Shown here one piece after another: positions 34,123-45,459 of a stretch of DNA of 64,000 bases (its first letter is position 1; each line of letters opens with the position of its first letter). The stretch spans positions 372,001-436,000 of the forward strand of contig JACTAT010000182.1 in assembly GCA_014526335.1 (NCBI GenBank), written 5' to 3'. The notes under the pieces were generated by a model. The model was not told the origin of the DNA, searched no databases, and saw nothing but the letters and a program-made list of their open reading frames with translations. Both the position numbers and the translations under genes were made by a program. The DNA comes from Chrysaora quinquecirrha. Lineage: Eukaryota > Cnidaria > Scyphozoa > Semaeostomeae > Pelagiidae.

Positions 34123-34986
34123 TTACTGCTGCATGTTAACTATAATTTCACTGTCATCAGCACCGTCACCAGGTATTGGCGAGGATGCAGCTTGTTCATA
34201 AGGTGGTGAAAATGCCTCATGGCCATCATGACTGGGGGATCCAAATCCTGGTCCAAATCCTCCAGTAGGCACTTTCTCTTTCACAACAAGTTTGTCCAGG
34301 ACAAAGTATACAATCTTTCCATGTCTCCTTGCATCAAGTAGTTGGGGTACCAATCTTTCACGTTTATCCAGTGTGCGTTGGCTGAGATCAGGGACAAACT
34401 TTATGCCATCTGGCTTCTTTGCTCTGGCCTCCCTCAAGACAGACTCCTTTTGTTTCCATGAATGAAACTTTGCTACAATGGGCCTAGGCCTAGCTTTGAC
34501 CTTTGACCCGTCGGGCCGTGTGAAGAAGGCTTTCGGTTTGCCAACTCGATGGGCTCTTTCAATTTGGAGATCCTCTGAAATTCCAAGAAGGGTGTTGATT
34601 TTATCTTTGACGATTTGTTCACTCTCCTCCCATGACTCCTTAAATTGAGGAGCTTCAGGCACTCCAACGATTCTAATGTTATTTCGGCGGCTGCTGTTCT
34701 CCAGGTATTCCACCTTGTCCTCAAGATTGATCAGGTCCACATCGCTGTTACCCAGTTGGTCTTTAATCAGTTTTAATTCCTTCTCAATGCAATCTATTTT
34801 CACGTTGTAAGAGTCAATAGTATTGCTCTGAAATTGAGCACTTGCTTTGAGATCATTAATATCATTTTTTATGAACCTGATTTTGTTGCGAAGGTCTGCA
34901 GTGAGAACTTCGATCATCTTGGCATAACTCATCTGTTGAACTGCAAGCAGCTCCTTGCACATCGCAATCGTAATAAATTCCGTCAT
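34123..34986 (-). CDS. LINE-B ORF1 protein (coiled coil plus RRM, L1-ORF1p-like)
   Basis: 287 residues, uninterrupted. About residues 30-95 form a coiled coil (LKLIKDQLGNSDVDLINLED region), followed by RRNNIRIVGVPE, the signature of the RNA-recognition part of L1-type ORF1 proteins. Next comes a C-terminal basic domain (RAHRVGKP, RPIVAKFHSWKQKESVLREA) and a Gly/Pro/Ser-rich tail. Such proteins coat the LINE RNA as a trimer and act as nucleic-acid chaperones. The start lies within 180 bp of the element 5' end. Intact ORF1 contrasts with the broken ORF2. Confidence 0.88.
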   Translation of the reverse strand: MTEFITIAMCKELLAVQQMSYAKMIEVLTADLRNKIRFIKNDINDLKASAQFQSNTIDSYNVKIDCIEKELKLIKDQLGNSDVDLINLEDKVEYLENSSRRNNIRIVGVPEAPQFKESWEESEQIVKDKINTLLGISEDLQIERAHRVGKPKAFFTRPDGSKVKARPRPIVAKFHSWKQKESVLREARAKKPDGIKFVPDLSQRTLDKRERLVPQLLDARRHGKIVYFVLDKLVVKEKVPTGGFGPGFGSPSHDGHEAFSPPYEQAASSPIPGDGADDSEIIVNMQQ

Positions 34987-35169
34987 CTTTCAGGTAGAAT
35001 CCATAAATTGATGAATGAAAAACTGAACTGAAGATGTTTTATGTAAAAACTTACATTAGCAAAAGCGAAACTGATAATCCTAAGGCTACAAAGTTCAACC
35101 AAGACTGCAACTCAAAAAAACACGTGTGGTCGTCAGCCATCTTGAAAAGGACTCAATAAAACTGTCACA

Positions 35170-36230
35170 CTATAGTGCAACCTGATGACATCACTGATGA
35201 CATCATTGCATAAGTATGCCTGTGTGCTAGTACACCCCCCCCTACAACCTACTATCACTTATGTAAGTTGTGCATTGAACATGGACAACACCTTTGCCCA
35301 AACACATTGACTGTGAATAAATGAAATCAGTCGTTATACCAATTTTTCTTGAGAAAGAATTTCAAATAAAAATCATTGATAATAACATAAATTTTGCTTC
35401 AGTCACAAAAGAAGATGGACAGTCTGTAATGAAACCAACTATTCATATATTCTATGAAAAGAGAAGAATTCTTATCAAAGGCAATTCCGAAAATTTACTG
35501 AAATATACGAAAATTTGCGAAAATTTCTTGGAAAGGTCCTTCTAAGTTGATCACTCTTTTGTGAACGCTGTTCCAAGTTCTTTCTGGTTGCGCAACTGCT
35601 CACTAGACATGATATGTTAAATTCACTAAACACTTATCACGATTGTGAAGTAAGACATATTAATTGAACTGCTGTGTTCATTGCAAACATTGTCATTTAT
35701 GGACATGGTTTCTGACTGCTTTAACAGCAGGCGTAATTGATGACATAATCAACGTGCGCTAGTTATGCTTTTCTGAAGCCGCAAATTCCCATTAACACTT
35801 GTTTCTTCATATTTCGCGGATGTCCCCCATACACCATAGTAACAAAGTGTTCATTTCACTTAATTTCATATGCTTGAAGCTAATAAGCAAGCAATTTATG
35901 CAACAAGAGCATAATTATGGCCCGTATCTACTCAAAATAATTGCCAAATCCAGGCAATTCGCAACTTAATTTCATTGCTCTTGACTTCCCCTACTGACGG
36001 TGATTGTCTTTTTATCATTTTCGCACGTGTGAGAAAAATTACCAAAACTGAAAGCAACACTGGGCCTATTGATCTAAATCCCTGGGGGGGGGGGGCACTT
36101 AACCTATTTGCAGATAGGGACGTGCCGCAAGAATCAAAATGCCTACCCGCATTTATACATGAAAATGTATACCTAAAATTATGTCGAAATAATAACTCCT
36201 AAACTGCTATCAGCATATGTTAGCTTGTTT
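35170..36230. other. No gene recognised
   Basis: AT-rich; only short frames. A G11-13 run lies at about 36086-36098. Confidence 0.4.
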
Positions 36231-36233
36231 GTT

Positions 36234-37289
36234 CATGGGCTGCAGGAGACGTGGAATTTTGAATGAAAAAGAACTTTTGATCGATAAATTGCCTATTTTG
36301 TATATCTCTCTCTGTATTCTGCTGCGAAGGCGCCATGTTATACTCGCGCGTGGCTGATTCACGTGGGATTGAGCAATCATGTCACTCAAAATGTAAGTTG
36401 AAACCTCTTCAGTACCTAAATATCAGATGGGTAAGACAAACTTCAACTTGCTGGTTTCAGCTTTCTCCAGATGCTCGCAACACAAGAACAACACCTATGA
36501 CACACCTATGACACAGGAAAGTGAGCTTTGGTTCCGAAAGACGGGGGGAGGGTTTTTTCAAAACTCCTAGTTTCTTTGTGCAGCATTTCAAGGCGTGTTT
36601 AGAATGGACCAACCCGAGTTTTCTTACAGGTAGGTCGCTTCAATCACTCAAATAAATACCACCAAATTTAGAAGTAGGCATTGTCGCTCTGTAATTTTCG
36701 ATGAATGAAATCGAACAATTTAGGATTTCATTTCTCTAAGAATACTGTAATAAAAGAATCAGAATGAAAACATGGCATGGTACGCAAAAAATATAGAAAG
36801 AGAAATCCAGTGCAATGTTGGTCCAACAGAAATTATTCTCACTGTCCTTTCTCGACTTGAATTGTCGTCCTCGAGTTAACGAAACCAGATCAGTCAACAA
36901 AACCACAATCCTAATGTTTTTATTTCTCTCTTTCTTTCGTTGTAATACGAGCCCCCCTATGTCTCGAGAATTTACCCTAGGATTGCTTGGGCATCCCTCT
37001 ATTTCAAGTTGAAAAATGTTTCGAGCATGAGGAGAAAACGCGACGCTGGAAAAACAATAGAATCTATTGTTCCCAGTTCTCTTGTGTCTTACCTATCTGA
37101 TATTTAGGTACTGAAGAGGTTTCCATTTACATTTTGAGTGACACGATTGCTCAATCCCACGTCAATCAGCCACGCGCAAGCATAGCATGGCGCCTTTGCA
37201 GCAGAATACAGAGAGAGATATACAGAATAGGCAATCTATCGATCAAAAGTTCTTTTTCATTCAAAATTCCACGACTCCTGCAGCCCATG
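36234..37289. mobile_element. Long-inverted-repeat element, 1,056 bp, with 7-bp target duplication
   Basis: Arms 36234-36438 and 37085-37289 are inverted copies, roughly 95 percent identical over about 205 bp, with ends CATGGGCTGCAGGAG / CTCCTGCAGCCCATG. GTTTGTT is duplicated directly at both edges (36227-36233, 37290-37296). The middle, 36440-37080, has no coding frame that I recognise. Long arms with a 7-9 bp duplication suggest a Mutator-like or related non-autonomous element. Confidence 0.85.
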
Positions 37290-37741
37290 GTTTGTTCTGT
37301 TTCATACTCTCACTCCTAATGTTCTGTGTGTTATTTTCGTTCTTCTGTTCAGTCGCTTACCTTGCTATTACACGAGTGTAATGATTATTTTCTTTAAAGA
37401 ACGTGGTATTTGTGCAATGTATACAGTGCCTTAAACGGTGCATTCTTAGAAATACTGAACTCCAAAATTTTTGCTAAGAAAGTCACAGGAAAGTTTTGGT
37501 GTGGAAAACACAGGGGCGTGGTAGGAATTAAGATGGGCCGGGAAAATCCAGATTTTAGGGGCCCACTAGGACTATAATTTTTTACACAATCAATTTTAAC
37601 AAGTTTATAAGAAAAAAATAGTAATCCTTGACATTTAAATGAATAAACCATGCAAATGGCTCCTCAAAAGTATTTGCAAGATTTTCAAATGAATAGACCA
37701 TTTCAAAAAAAGCCTCGTTTTAAAAAAAATTTAAAATAAGG

Positions 37742-39137
37742 TCATAGAAAAATTTCGACTTCAGATTCAAACTCAGGGCCTTCTTTCATGCTCCCCGCCA
37801 CATTACGCATTACAACATTGTATGTCTTAATTTCATATTCTTTATCTGCATCAAAAAATGTTTGATCAGCTGACTCTCCGGGCATGACAGTTGTCCTTCT
37901 CTTTCTTTTCTTTGGCAGTTCAGACCTCAAAACTATTCCAGAATTTGAAAGCTTTTCATTTACTTGCATGGCAAATTCCCTGGCTTTTTTCTTGATGCTA
38001 TTGAAATTACGTGAAATTGACTTCAATCTCGTTGTTGCTGATTTGACCAGCTTCCATGATCGTAGGAGATCAAACCCACTGGACTGCAGATAGTTTGACA
38101 GTGGAGTTGTCACTTCAAAAATGGAGTTGTCACTTGAATGGTGAATGCTGTCAACAGCGTTGCATACTTCGAAAAAACTCTATCAGCGAATTTGCATCTT
38201 TTTGTGTGTTTGCTGTAAATGTTTGGTCAATGTTTTTAGAAATTAAATTCACAACAACAAGGACTTCTGTAACAACAGCATCGTTTGACGGAGATTTTGA
38301 TGATCCAAATATCTTTTCTAAAGCTTTTGCTTTTGACCACCACCATTTAGATTCAATCGTTCCAAGCACTTTTAGAGGTTTGCATTTGCTTTTCTCTTTT
38401 AAAACATTCTCCCAGACATTCATCCGCTTGTATGATTCTTTGAAAAATCTTGATGCAGTTTGTAACATATCAAAAAGCGTAACTGCTTGAACGCTCACCA
38501 AACTTACAGCAGGCACAAGCAGATTTAAGGTGTGGGCATAGCACCAAGTGTGGACATGACTTTCGTTAATACTGGAAATTCTAGATGACAATCCTTTGTA
38601 TATGCAGTTCATGTTGGCTGCACCATCAAATGAATCTCCAACACACTTCTCCATTTGTAACCCATGTTTATCAAATGCATTGCTCAACAGGAAGAACGAG
38701 GAACAAGGCTTTTCCTGAAGTTGATTCAGCTTAGACCATTGTCAAAAGACATTCTTTGACTTCGCCTTCTTTCACAAACCGAAGAACCAAAGAACATTCA
38801 GACACATCTTGTGTTGAATCAAGCTCAATGGAAAGCACCCCAGCCTCTTTGACACCCTTCACTATAGAATCCTCTATCAGGTTCTCAAGGTCAATAAAAC
38901 TTTCTTATAGAGAAAAGTATGAACACTCAGCTCAATGCATACCTGATGTTTTTGGAAAAAACTGTAATAAGGGGCGCGTATTCTTGACACTTTTTTTAGT
39001 TTTCCTTTGCTCTTGTTCTTTCCTTTCTGAGCACCGGTTTTGTGAATAACTTGTGTTTTGTGAATCTTCTTCTGAATAACTGGTAAGCTCTCTTGTTTCT
39101 GAAATTCATTTTTTCGTTTTTCAGCCATGATTTTCAT
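37742..39137 (-). pseudogene. hAT-1 transposase relic (DUF4371/ZMYM1-like)
   Basis: Minus-strand pieces in order: 38877-39137 (basic N-terminus), about 38710-38880 (LSIELDSTQDVSECSLVLRF, the DDE-type first-Asp region), 38151-38687 (DSFDGAANMNCIYKGLSSRI then HTWCYAHTLNLL, the second block with Cys/His pattern), and 37742-38113 (LSNYLQSSGFDLLRSWKLV, family-typical). Stops and frameshifts near 38130 and 38700 break it. No C-terminal hATC dimerisation block is seen. Confidence 0.85.
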
Positions 39138-39334
39138 TAAGTCTCAGTGTTGACATAGGGCCCTTTATTCCGTAAAGTAAAACGACTAGTCTCCTCGCCC
39201 ATTTAATTTAAAAATCAAATTGATGAATGACGCGAGCAATTTACTTTTGTGGGTTTTTGAGAATCTTTTGAACTCAGGCCTCTTATTACAGTAGATATAA
39301 AAGTATGTTACTTTTTGAAGGGTTTTTCCGTGGA

Positions 39335-39515
39335 GCCATTAGACTTGCCCCAAGCTTATTTCTTAATATCCTTCTCCAAAGGTCCACCATTCCATGGTAA
39401 CAAAGGAGAGTGGGAGAGAAATATTTCTCTTGCACTCTCCTTTGTTACCACGGAATGGTGGACCTTTGAAGAAGGACTTTGAGAAATAGACTTGGAGCAA
39501 GTCTATGGAGCGATT
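39335..39515. repeat. Foldback (palindromic) repeat inside hAT-1
   Basis: Arms of about 83 bp, 39335-39417 and 39427-39510, are inverted copies (AAAGGTCCACCATTCC / GGAATGGTGGACCTTT). The short centre is about 10 bp. No coding potential. Probably a foldback MITE that inserted into hAT-1. Confidence 0.75.
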
Positions 39516-40631
39516 AAAGGGCGATAGAGCTCTATCTTTCAGCTTTATAATCTTACAATCACAATCTTATTTTATTGAACTTACAAATGAACTGTATATA
39601 AAGCTAGGTAGAAGTCTTCATTTGCCTACAAATCCAGCAGCCATGGAAGATGGAACATAACAAAATAGCAACAGAACAATAGAGGACAATCCAAATAGCA
39701 TTGAAATTTGAAACAACGAAAGTACTAAAGTGGGACATCCGATACTAAGGCTTCAATTACTTTTAACAATCTTGAGACTGAGATGAAATGAAAAATAGAA
39801 AAACGAGGCTAAACCTGGAGCCAAGCACAAGAACAACCAGCGAGAGGGGGGAGGAGAGAGGGTAACTACGCCAGTGCTGGAACCCCACTTGAATGCTACA
39901 GCAGATCAGAAATATTTTCAAAAATAAAAAAAAACTACAATTAAGGGGCCCACAAGAAGAATTTAGAGGGGCCTACCGGGAAATTTCCCGAGTCCCGGTG
40001 GGCCACCATGCCCCTGGGAAAACATGAAGTATCTAAGAAAGTTTCAATAGTGGCCCAAAAAAAACTTTCTTATAAAAAAATGTGTATTGTACTACAAACA
40101 TTTCCGTTGCGATTTGAACATTTCTGAGGAAATTAAAGTTACGTTTTTGACTTTTCATCAATTTGCCACCCGCTTATATGGGGTTTTGGTTAGAATCATA
40201 CCCATGTCTAGAGAATTTCAGGGCCAGAAACCCACTTATATGGGCGGCACCTGCGCATAACCCCGGAACTTCAAAGATCAACAGCTCCAGTGTGTTTTCA
40301 ACATAAAAGTTGAGTGATTCACAAGAATAGAAGACAGAAAAAGATACTTATCTGCATTTTGCAATTAAAATCAGCTCCTTTTTCATAGTAAAACCTTGAA
40401 ACACTAGTTTTTACAATGTTGTAATTTCTCCAATTAAAAACAGGTCGTTCATCATAGTAAAACCTGGTAGCACTAGTGTTTACTACAATGTTGTAATTAG
40501 TTGAAAGAAAATCAATATTACCTTCCAATAATTCCTCATGGGGACTTTCTTGCAAAAATGAGTTTTCAGGTGGGAGCTTGCCCAAGAAGGGAGGGACCTT
40601 ACTTGGAGATGGGGGCTAATTAGAAGATTTA

Positions 40632-41102
40632 TTTTACCTTACGCCCATGATGGGGGCTGTTTTTTACCTTAACACCCACGATGCGTGCTAACATTGTACC
40701 AGTATAGACTTGGAAAGACACGATAAGACTCAGCTGTCTTTTACCTTGCAGCCTGATACACACACAGCAAGAAGTACCAGATTAGCATTGGCAAGACAAG
40801 ATTTTTCCTTGCAAGAATTCACCTCTGGAACTGCAATCACGTGACCTCCACTGACCTGAACTTTCGCTAGATTCCGGGGAGGTTAGTCCTCCTCTGTATC
40901 CGGGAAACCAGTGATTGCAGTTCCAGAGGTGAATTCTTGGAAGGAAAAATCTTGTCTTGCCAATGCTAATTTGGTTCTTCTTGCTGTGTCGCTATCAGGC
41001 TGTAAGGTAAAAGACAGCTGATTCGTATCTTTTCTATAATGTTAGCACGCATCACAGGTGTTAAGGTAAAAAACACACCCGCATTGTGGGCTTAAGGTAA
41101 AA
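40632..41102. mobile_element. Inverted-repeat element with iterated TTTTACCTTA
   Basis: Arms of about 200 bp with a central spacer of about 75 bp: left 40632-40836, right 40908-41102, sharing GATGCGTGCTAACATT, AGACAAGATTTTTCCTT and GAATTCACCTCTGGAACTGC. TTTTACCTTA recurs three times near each end. No clear target duplication, and no coding frame. Confidence 0.75.
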
Positions 41103-41221
41103 GCTAGTCTTCTGGAATAGATAGCTTTTACCATGGAAGATAGAAAAACAATTTCCAGAAGACCCTGAAAGAAATGGCTTTGTTTCCAAGGACCCTTAAT
41201 AACTAATCAAATATCATAATC

Positions 41222-41533
41222 ATCACAGTTACAGTATCATCATTATCATTATCATCAAGCCATAGTCATTATGATCCAAATTAAACTTATTAAAATCATC
41301 TTAATTACCAACATTATCATCTTCATTGTAATAATAATCATGATTATCATCATCACGAAATCATCAATATTGTCATCATCACAATCATTACCATCCTGAC
41401 AATCATTACCCTATTCACAAATAATAATATCTATTACCATATTCATCATAATTCTTATCATCATCTTCACTTTCTTCAGCGTCATCCGTATAATCATCAT
41501 AATCATCATCACCACCATTACCTTGATGATAAA

Positions 41534-41565
<32 letters not shown>

Positions 41566-41770
41566 ACATCATCATCATCATCATCATCAACATCATCATC
41601 ATCATCAACAACATCATCATCATCCTCACAATCATTACCATCATAATAACTATTACCATAAACATCACAATCATCATCATCATCATCACTTTCTTCAGCT
41701 GCATCGTCAAAATCATCACTATCATCATCACCATCATTATCTTGATCGTGAAACCTCCATCCTGAACATC
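41222..41770. repeat. CAT/ATC-type trinucleotide-rich repeat
   Basis: Dense CAT, ATC and TCA repeats, longest near 41531-41575 and continuing to about 41620. The long Met- or Ile-rich frames on both strands are artefacts of this repeat. Confidence 0.9.
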
Positions 41771-41799
41771 ATCAAAATCAACATTAACATAGTAAGCAT

Positions 41800-43480
41800 T
41801 AACATACGCAAATTTTAGGGTAAGGCTTAGCCATACATCAAGAATGTGTGGTTGAGATATCCAAGATATCTTTTCTTGGTAAACATATGGGTAAAGGAGC
41901 ATGTATTATTAAAGAGTGAATATAGACTAAAAATTGCAGATCCATACTGTTCGCGACTTTGAGAATTAAAACACACCCAGATATTGGAAGGAAATGTGAT
42001 TCTATTTTTATTTGATGAGTACGTTTATTGAAAAGTTTGATTTAAAATGAAACGTTGGAAATTATTTCTTTTGTGGACAAATCGGTTAATTTGTCTGTGT
42101 ATAAGATTATGCAAAGTGCTATGACGGTATCTTGCCTTTGTCAAATCGTCATGAAGGCTGAGTTCCAAGGGCTGCTTTGAAACTGTGAGAAAAATAAACG
42201 TGGAATTTTTTAACTCAGGGGCAATTCAATCCTTGGGAATCTCTTACACTTTTGCCCAAAATCCTATTCTAAATCCATTTGAAATCCTTCTGTTTAAAGA
42301 AACCTCGTATGCTTACTTAGAGGGGGAAATACCTCATGCCCCTTGATTTCAACTTGTAAAAAAAACAAATATTTCAAAACTTACTTGGGGAATTTTGACT
42401 CCTTGAAAATCATTTAGCGTAAAAGTCTCAAAACTGTTTGAAATACTGAAATAATTTTGCGAGGAACAAAAGAATAAATCATTTATAACTCGCAAAAGTG
42501 CAGGCGATTTGTTTTTTTTTTTTAATCCAAAATGGCTTGTGAAAAACCAATTTACGCTTAAAATGATGCAAAAATTTAAACCTCGAGTCTTAAAATGTTT
42601 TTTTATTTTAAAAAGCAACATTTATGTATACCTATAAATCATGCCAATATCCGGCCATTGCAAATTAAATGAGTTTACGATTCCCGAACAAAAACGCGAA
42701 GTTGTGACGAAAACTTCTGCCTTGGTTTTTCTTTAGAATTTGCGTTTATTAAGAAAATGTTAAATACCAACCATTTTGTACTGATTTTAGGCCACTTGAG
42801 CGGATTTTGTGAGAGTGTGCGAGTCAGAGAGAAAAACACTTTTCCTGGCAATCAACCAAATTGGACAAAGCGGCATTTCCATGTCATGGGCACCATCTTA
42901 AAATTAGGGATGGAATTTAACAACAAATGTCTTTTATTCCTACCTTTGAAAAACCCTTTCCAATGGTGAAAATCTCGATAGAAAGGGTCCAACTTTACCA
43001 ATTCTGACGAAGGCCCTAAAATCCAGTGTCTACACAGAATAAGTGTGAACCAGCCAGTGAGTCTTCTTCAACACAATATTTTACAATTATCGCTTTCAAA
43101 GACAGTCCTTCTATTGGTCGGTGGTATTTTTATTTTCCTATCGTGCACACGACTGTCTTTCTAGGGCCGATTCTTGGAACTTCTCTTAACAAGAACTTGA
43201 AAATGTCCGTCATTACCATAGCCCTTGTGCATTCTAGAACAATACGTGATTACTTAGTAATTTACAGATGTTATCTATTATTCCTTCAAAATTCATTTAT
43301 CATTCAACAAAGATATATTGTCCTTGATAACAATTTGGGTATATGGAGGCTGCAGGCAGCCTCATCTTAGAGTTAGAGAGGTGGACCTGCATTCTGCAGT
43401 TGAGCCTTTCATTTTAAGATATATTATACTTACTTCCATTGCTAATATTCTCTTTTCACACCCACAAGCGGTTGCTATTG
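41800..43480. other. No gene recognised
   Basis: Short frames only; no domain or repeat recognised. Confidence 0.4.
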
Positions 43481-43489
43481 AATTCATAA

Positions 43490-44245
43490 ATGAAATCAGA
43501 AATGGTAGGTAACGGCTCTGTCTGCCTACATTTTGGCCTATTTAATGTTGTGGCTTCAGACCAATTCATCAAGCAGACCATCAACAGGGAACGAAAATGC
43601 CACAGTGAATTAACTGGATACAGTGCCTGTGCTGGGACTGTCCAGAGATGTGTTTTGACAAGCAACTGCGCTGAAAAAGCTATGGACAAATTAGACGGCA
43701 TGTTAAAAGAATTATCCATCAAAAAAGTTTTTGACATATAAGATCACAATTTGATGCAAAAGCAGTACAGCGAACATGGCATGTCCTCTCAGCAGTGGGG
43801 AACCCATATTCAGAGAATCAGTGCTTGAAAAATATAGCATTAGGGCATTGTTGCACCAGCAAATGTTCAAGATGATCTGATCCAAGCAATAAAGAGGGAG
43901 AGTGCTCTGCAAGTGTTCCTGGATAAAAGGTGAAAAAATGATGTTCCATTTCACGAGCCAATTGCAAAATATAACCTCCCAGCTTTTGCTGTCAAGAAAG
44001 TTTCTAAAGTTAAAGAGAAACCTGTTACCATCACCCCTAAAAAAGATATGTTTGCAAAGCTTTTAATTATTGGAGAAAAGCAAGTAACTGTCAGCTTGCA
44101 AGACTTACTGTCCTTGGGGCCTGTTCCCTATTACATGGTCTCTTGTTCTGCCGGACAGGGGACATCTAGCATAAAGATTCAATCGTTGATATCAGAAGTA
44201 AAGATTTGCAGACAGAATCCTGGCCACCCCCACCTGATGAGGTAG
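43490..44245 (+). pseudogene. Remnant of an unnamed repetitive gene family (N-terminal part)
   Basis: Frames 43490-43741 (HFGLFNVVASDQFIKQTINR ... SACAGTVQRC) and 44048-44245 (MFAKLLIIGEKQVTVSLQDL, PVPYYM) with a broken stretch between. They resemble uncharacterised proteins that are repetitive in cnidarian genomes, by my recollection and without a search. Frameshifts show it is dead. It may belong with the PIN-like pieces at 48048-48310 and 49690-49950. Confidence 0.3.
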
Positions 44246-44308
44246 CAGAAATCAGTCATGGAGAAGATATTCCCATCTTAACTAAAAATATCTCCGAAAC
44301 TCAGGGCC

Positions 44309-44934
44309 ATGACGCCAGATAGCCACAGTGTGAATTCCGCTTATTCAGATAAAGCAATTAATGAGAAGTGTGATATCCTCATCGTAGGAGACTCAATAAT
44401 TAAGGGTATAGACCCTGCCAAATTTCATAAAAAGAAATTCACGAAAACAGAAGTCTTCAGAGGCGGTCATATTGAAGATATTCTAAACTATTTTTCCAAC
44501 ACAAAGCAGATAGTTGTGAACAAATTATATTACGTATTGGGACAAACGATATAAAACCAGCATCAGACACTGATGACATACTAGGAAAACTTAATTTATT
44601 ATTGCTACAAATTCGAAAAAAATACCCAGAAACGAAAATAGCTATTTCGGTCATCCTTCCGAGACTGAATAACAATAGTTTCGATTTAAAATATAAGCGG
44701 GTTCACAGAGGAATAAGACAATTGGCTAGAAACAAAAGCTTCAGATACATCAACCACTTTGAAACAGAAAAGGTCAAGGAGGCATTTGCAACTGATGGAA
44801 TTCATTTATCAAATGTGGGCACAAGAATATTTGTTAAAGAAATAAAATTCATTTTCACCCAACGACGTATTCTACAACAACAACAACATCAACAACAGCA
44901 ACAGCAACAAATGCACCAACAGCAGCAACAGTAA
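44309..44934 (+). pseudogene. SGNH/GDSL-type hydrolase remnant, probable LINE ORF1 esterase
   Basis: Frame 44309-44554 starts MTPDSHSVNS and has ILIVGDSIIKG (block I, catalytic Ser). After a frameshift near 44515 the second frame reads ILRIGTNDIKPAS (GxND block), AISVILPRLNN, and DGIHLSNVGTRIF (Asp-His block), so Ser, Asn, Asp and His are all visible. The tail is a Q-rich run from CAA/CAG repeats (about 44870-44934). Such esterases occur as ORF1 in some LINEs. The EEP domain at 48356 could be its ORF2, with hAT-2 inserted between, but this is not proved. Confidence 0.65.
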
Positions 44935-45459
44935 TCACAAGAACAGCAACATCATCATCAACACCATTTTTTGGCACGAAACTTCAACATGAATAATGGC
45001 TTCAATCATCCTCCCTTGATCGTGTAATATCAGCCACAGCATAATATCAATTCTCTTGGTGTAAATCAACAAACACACCAGGCTCCAATCCAGCAACAAC
45101 AACATAGGTTCTTTCCACAACCAAATGAATGGCAATACATCATACATCAACCACAAGCAGGATTAATAGAGCAGGTGGTGAATGGGGGCTATCGTCCCCC
45201 AAAGGCGAAATAAACGAGACCACTTTAGTTTGGTCAATTTGGGGATGCTGATTTAGAATATCCATGTTATACGGAAAATTTCCAGGAACTTCGGCCTCGT
45301 TTCGTAATTTGAAGTTACCTTTGCGCCGTTTAGCCACAGCAAACTCCAACGGCGTAGCGTGGTTAACGTAATTTTAAAAGTTGAAAAATGTTCTAAACAG
45401 CAGTCCAGAAGAACAGAGCTTCATTAAATCAAAACAAATAATAACATGCCATTTTAAAG

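Larger units (their letters stand above)
31694..35165 (-). mobile_element. LINE-B, 5' half (upstream of the Helitron insertion)
   Basis: Minus-strand 5' part of LINE-B: 5' UTR from about 35165, ORF1 (34123-34986), a 137-bp gap, then ORF2 with PHD finger, endonuclease and RT fingers/palm. It is interrupted at 31694 by Helitron-1 and resumes at 13115. Without the insertion the element is about 4.85 kb, close to full length for CR1-group elements. Confidence 0.92.
37511..40016 (-). mobile_element. hAT-1: hAT transposon with perfect 8-bp target duplication
   Basis: 2,506 bp. Ends CAGGGGCGTGGT and ACCATGCCCCTG are inverted. GGAAAACA is directly repeated at 37503-37510 and 40017-40024. CAGGGGC ends and 8-bp duplications are hallmarks of hAT. 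It contains a minus-strand transposase relic and is inserted in MITE E. A foldback repeat lies inside it at 39335-39515. Confidence 0.93.
37371..40084. mobile_element. MITE copy E (same subfamily as C), split by hAT-1
   Basis: Sequence outside the hAT (37371-37510 and 40017-40084) is homologous to MITE C in reverse orientation (GGTATTTGTGCAATGTATAC, GCTAAGAAAGTCACA, ATCTAAGAAAGTTTC). TA flanks both ends. About 180 bp of the element, near its left end, are missing compared with C. Confidence 0.8.

Noticed and set aside
41411..41902. 163-codon Met-rich and 80-codon Ile-rich frames
   Set aside because: Simple CAT/ATC repeats read in frame; no codon variety outside the repeat.
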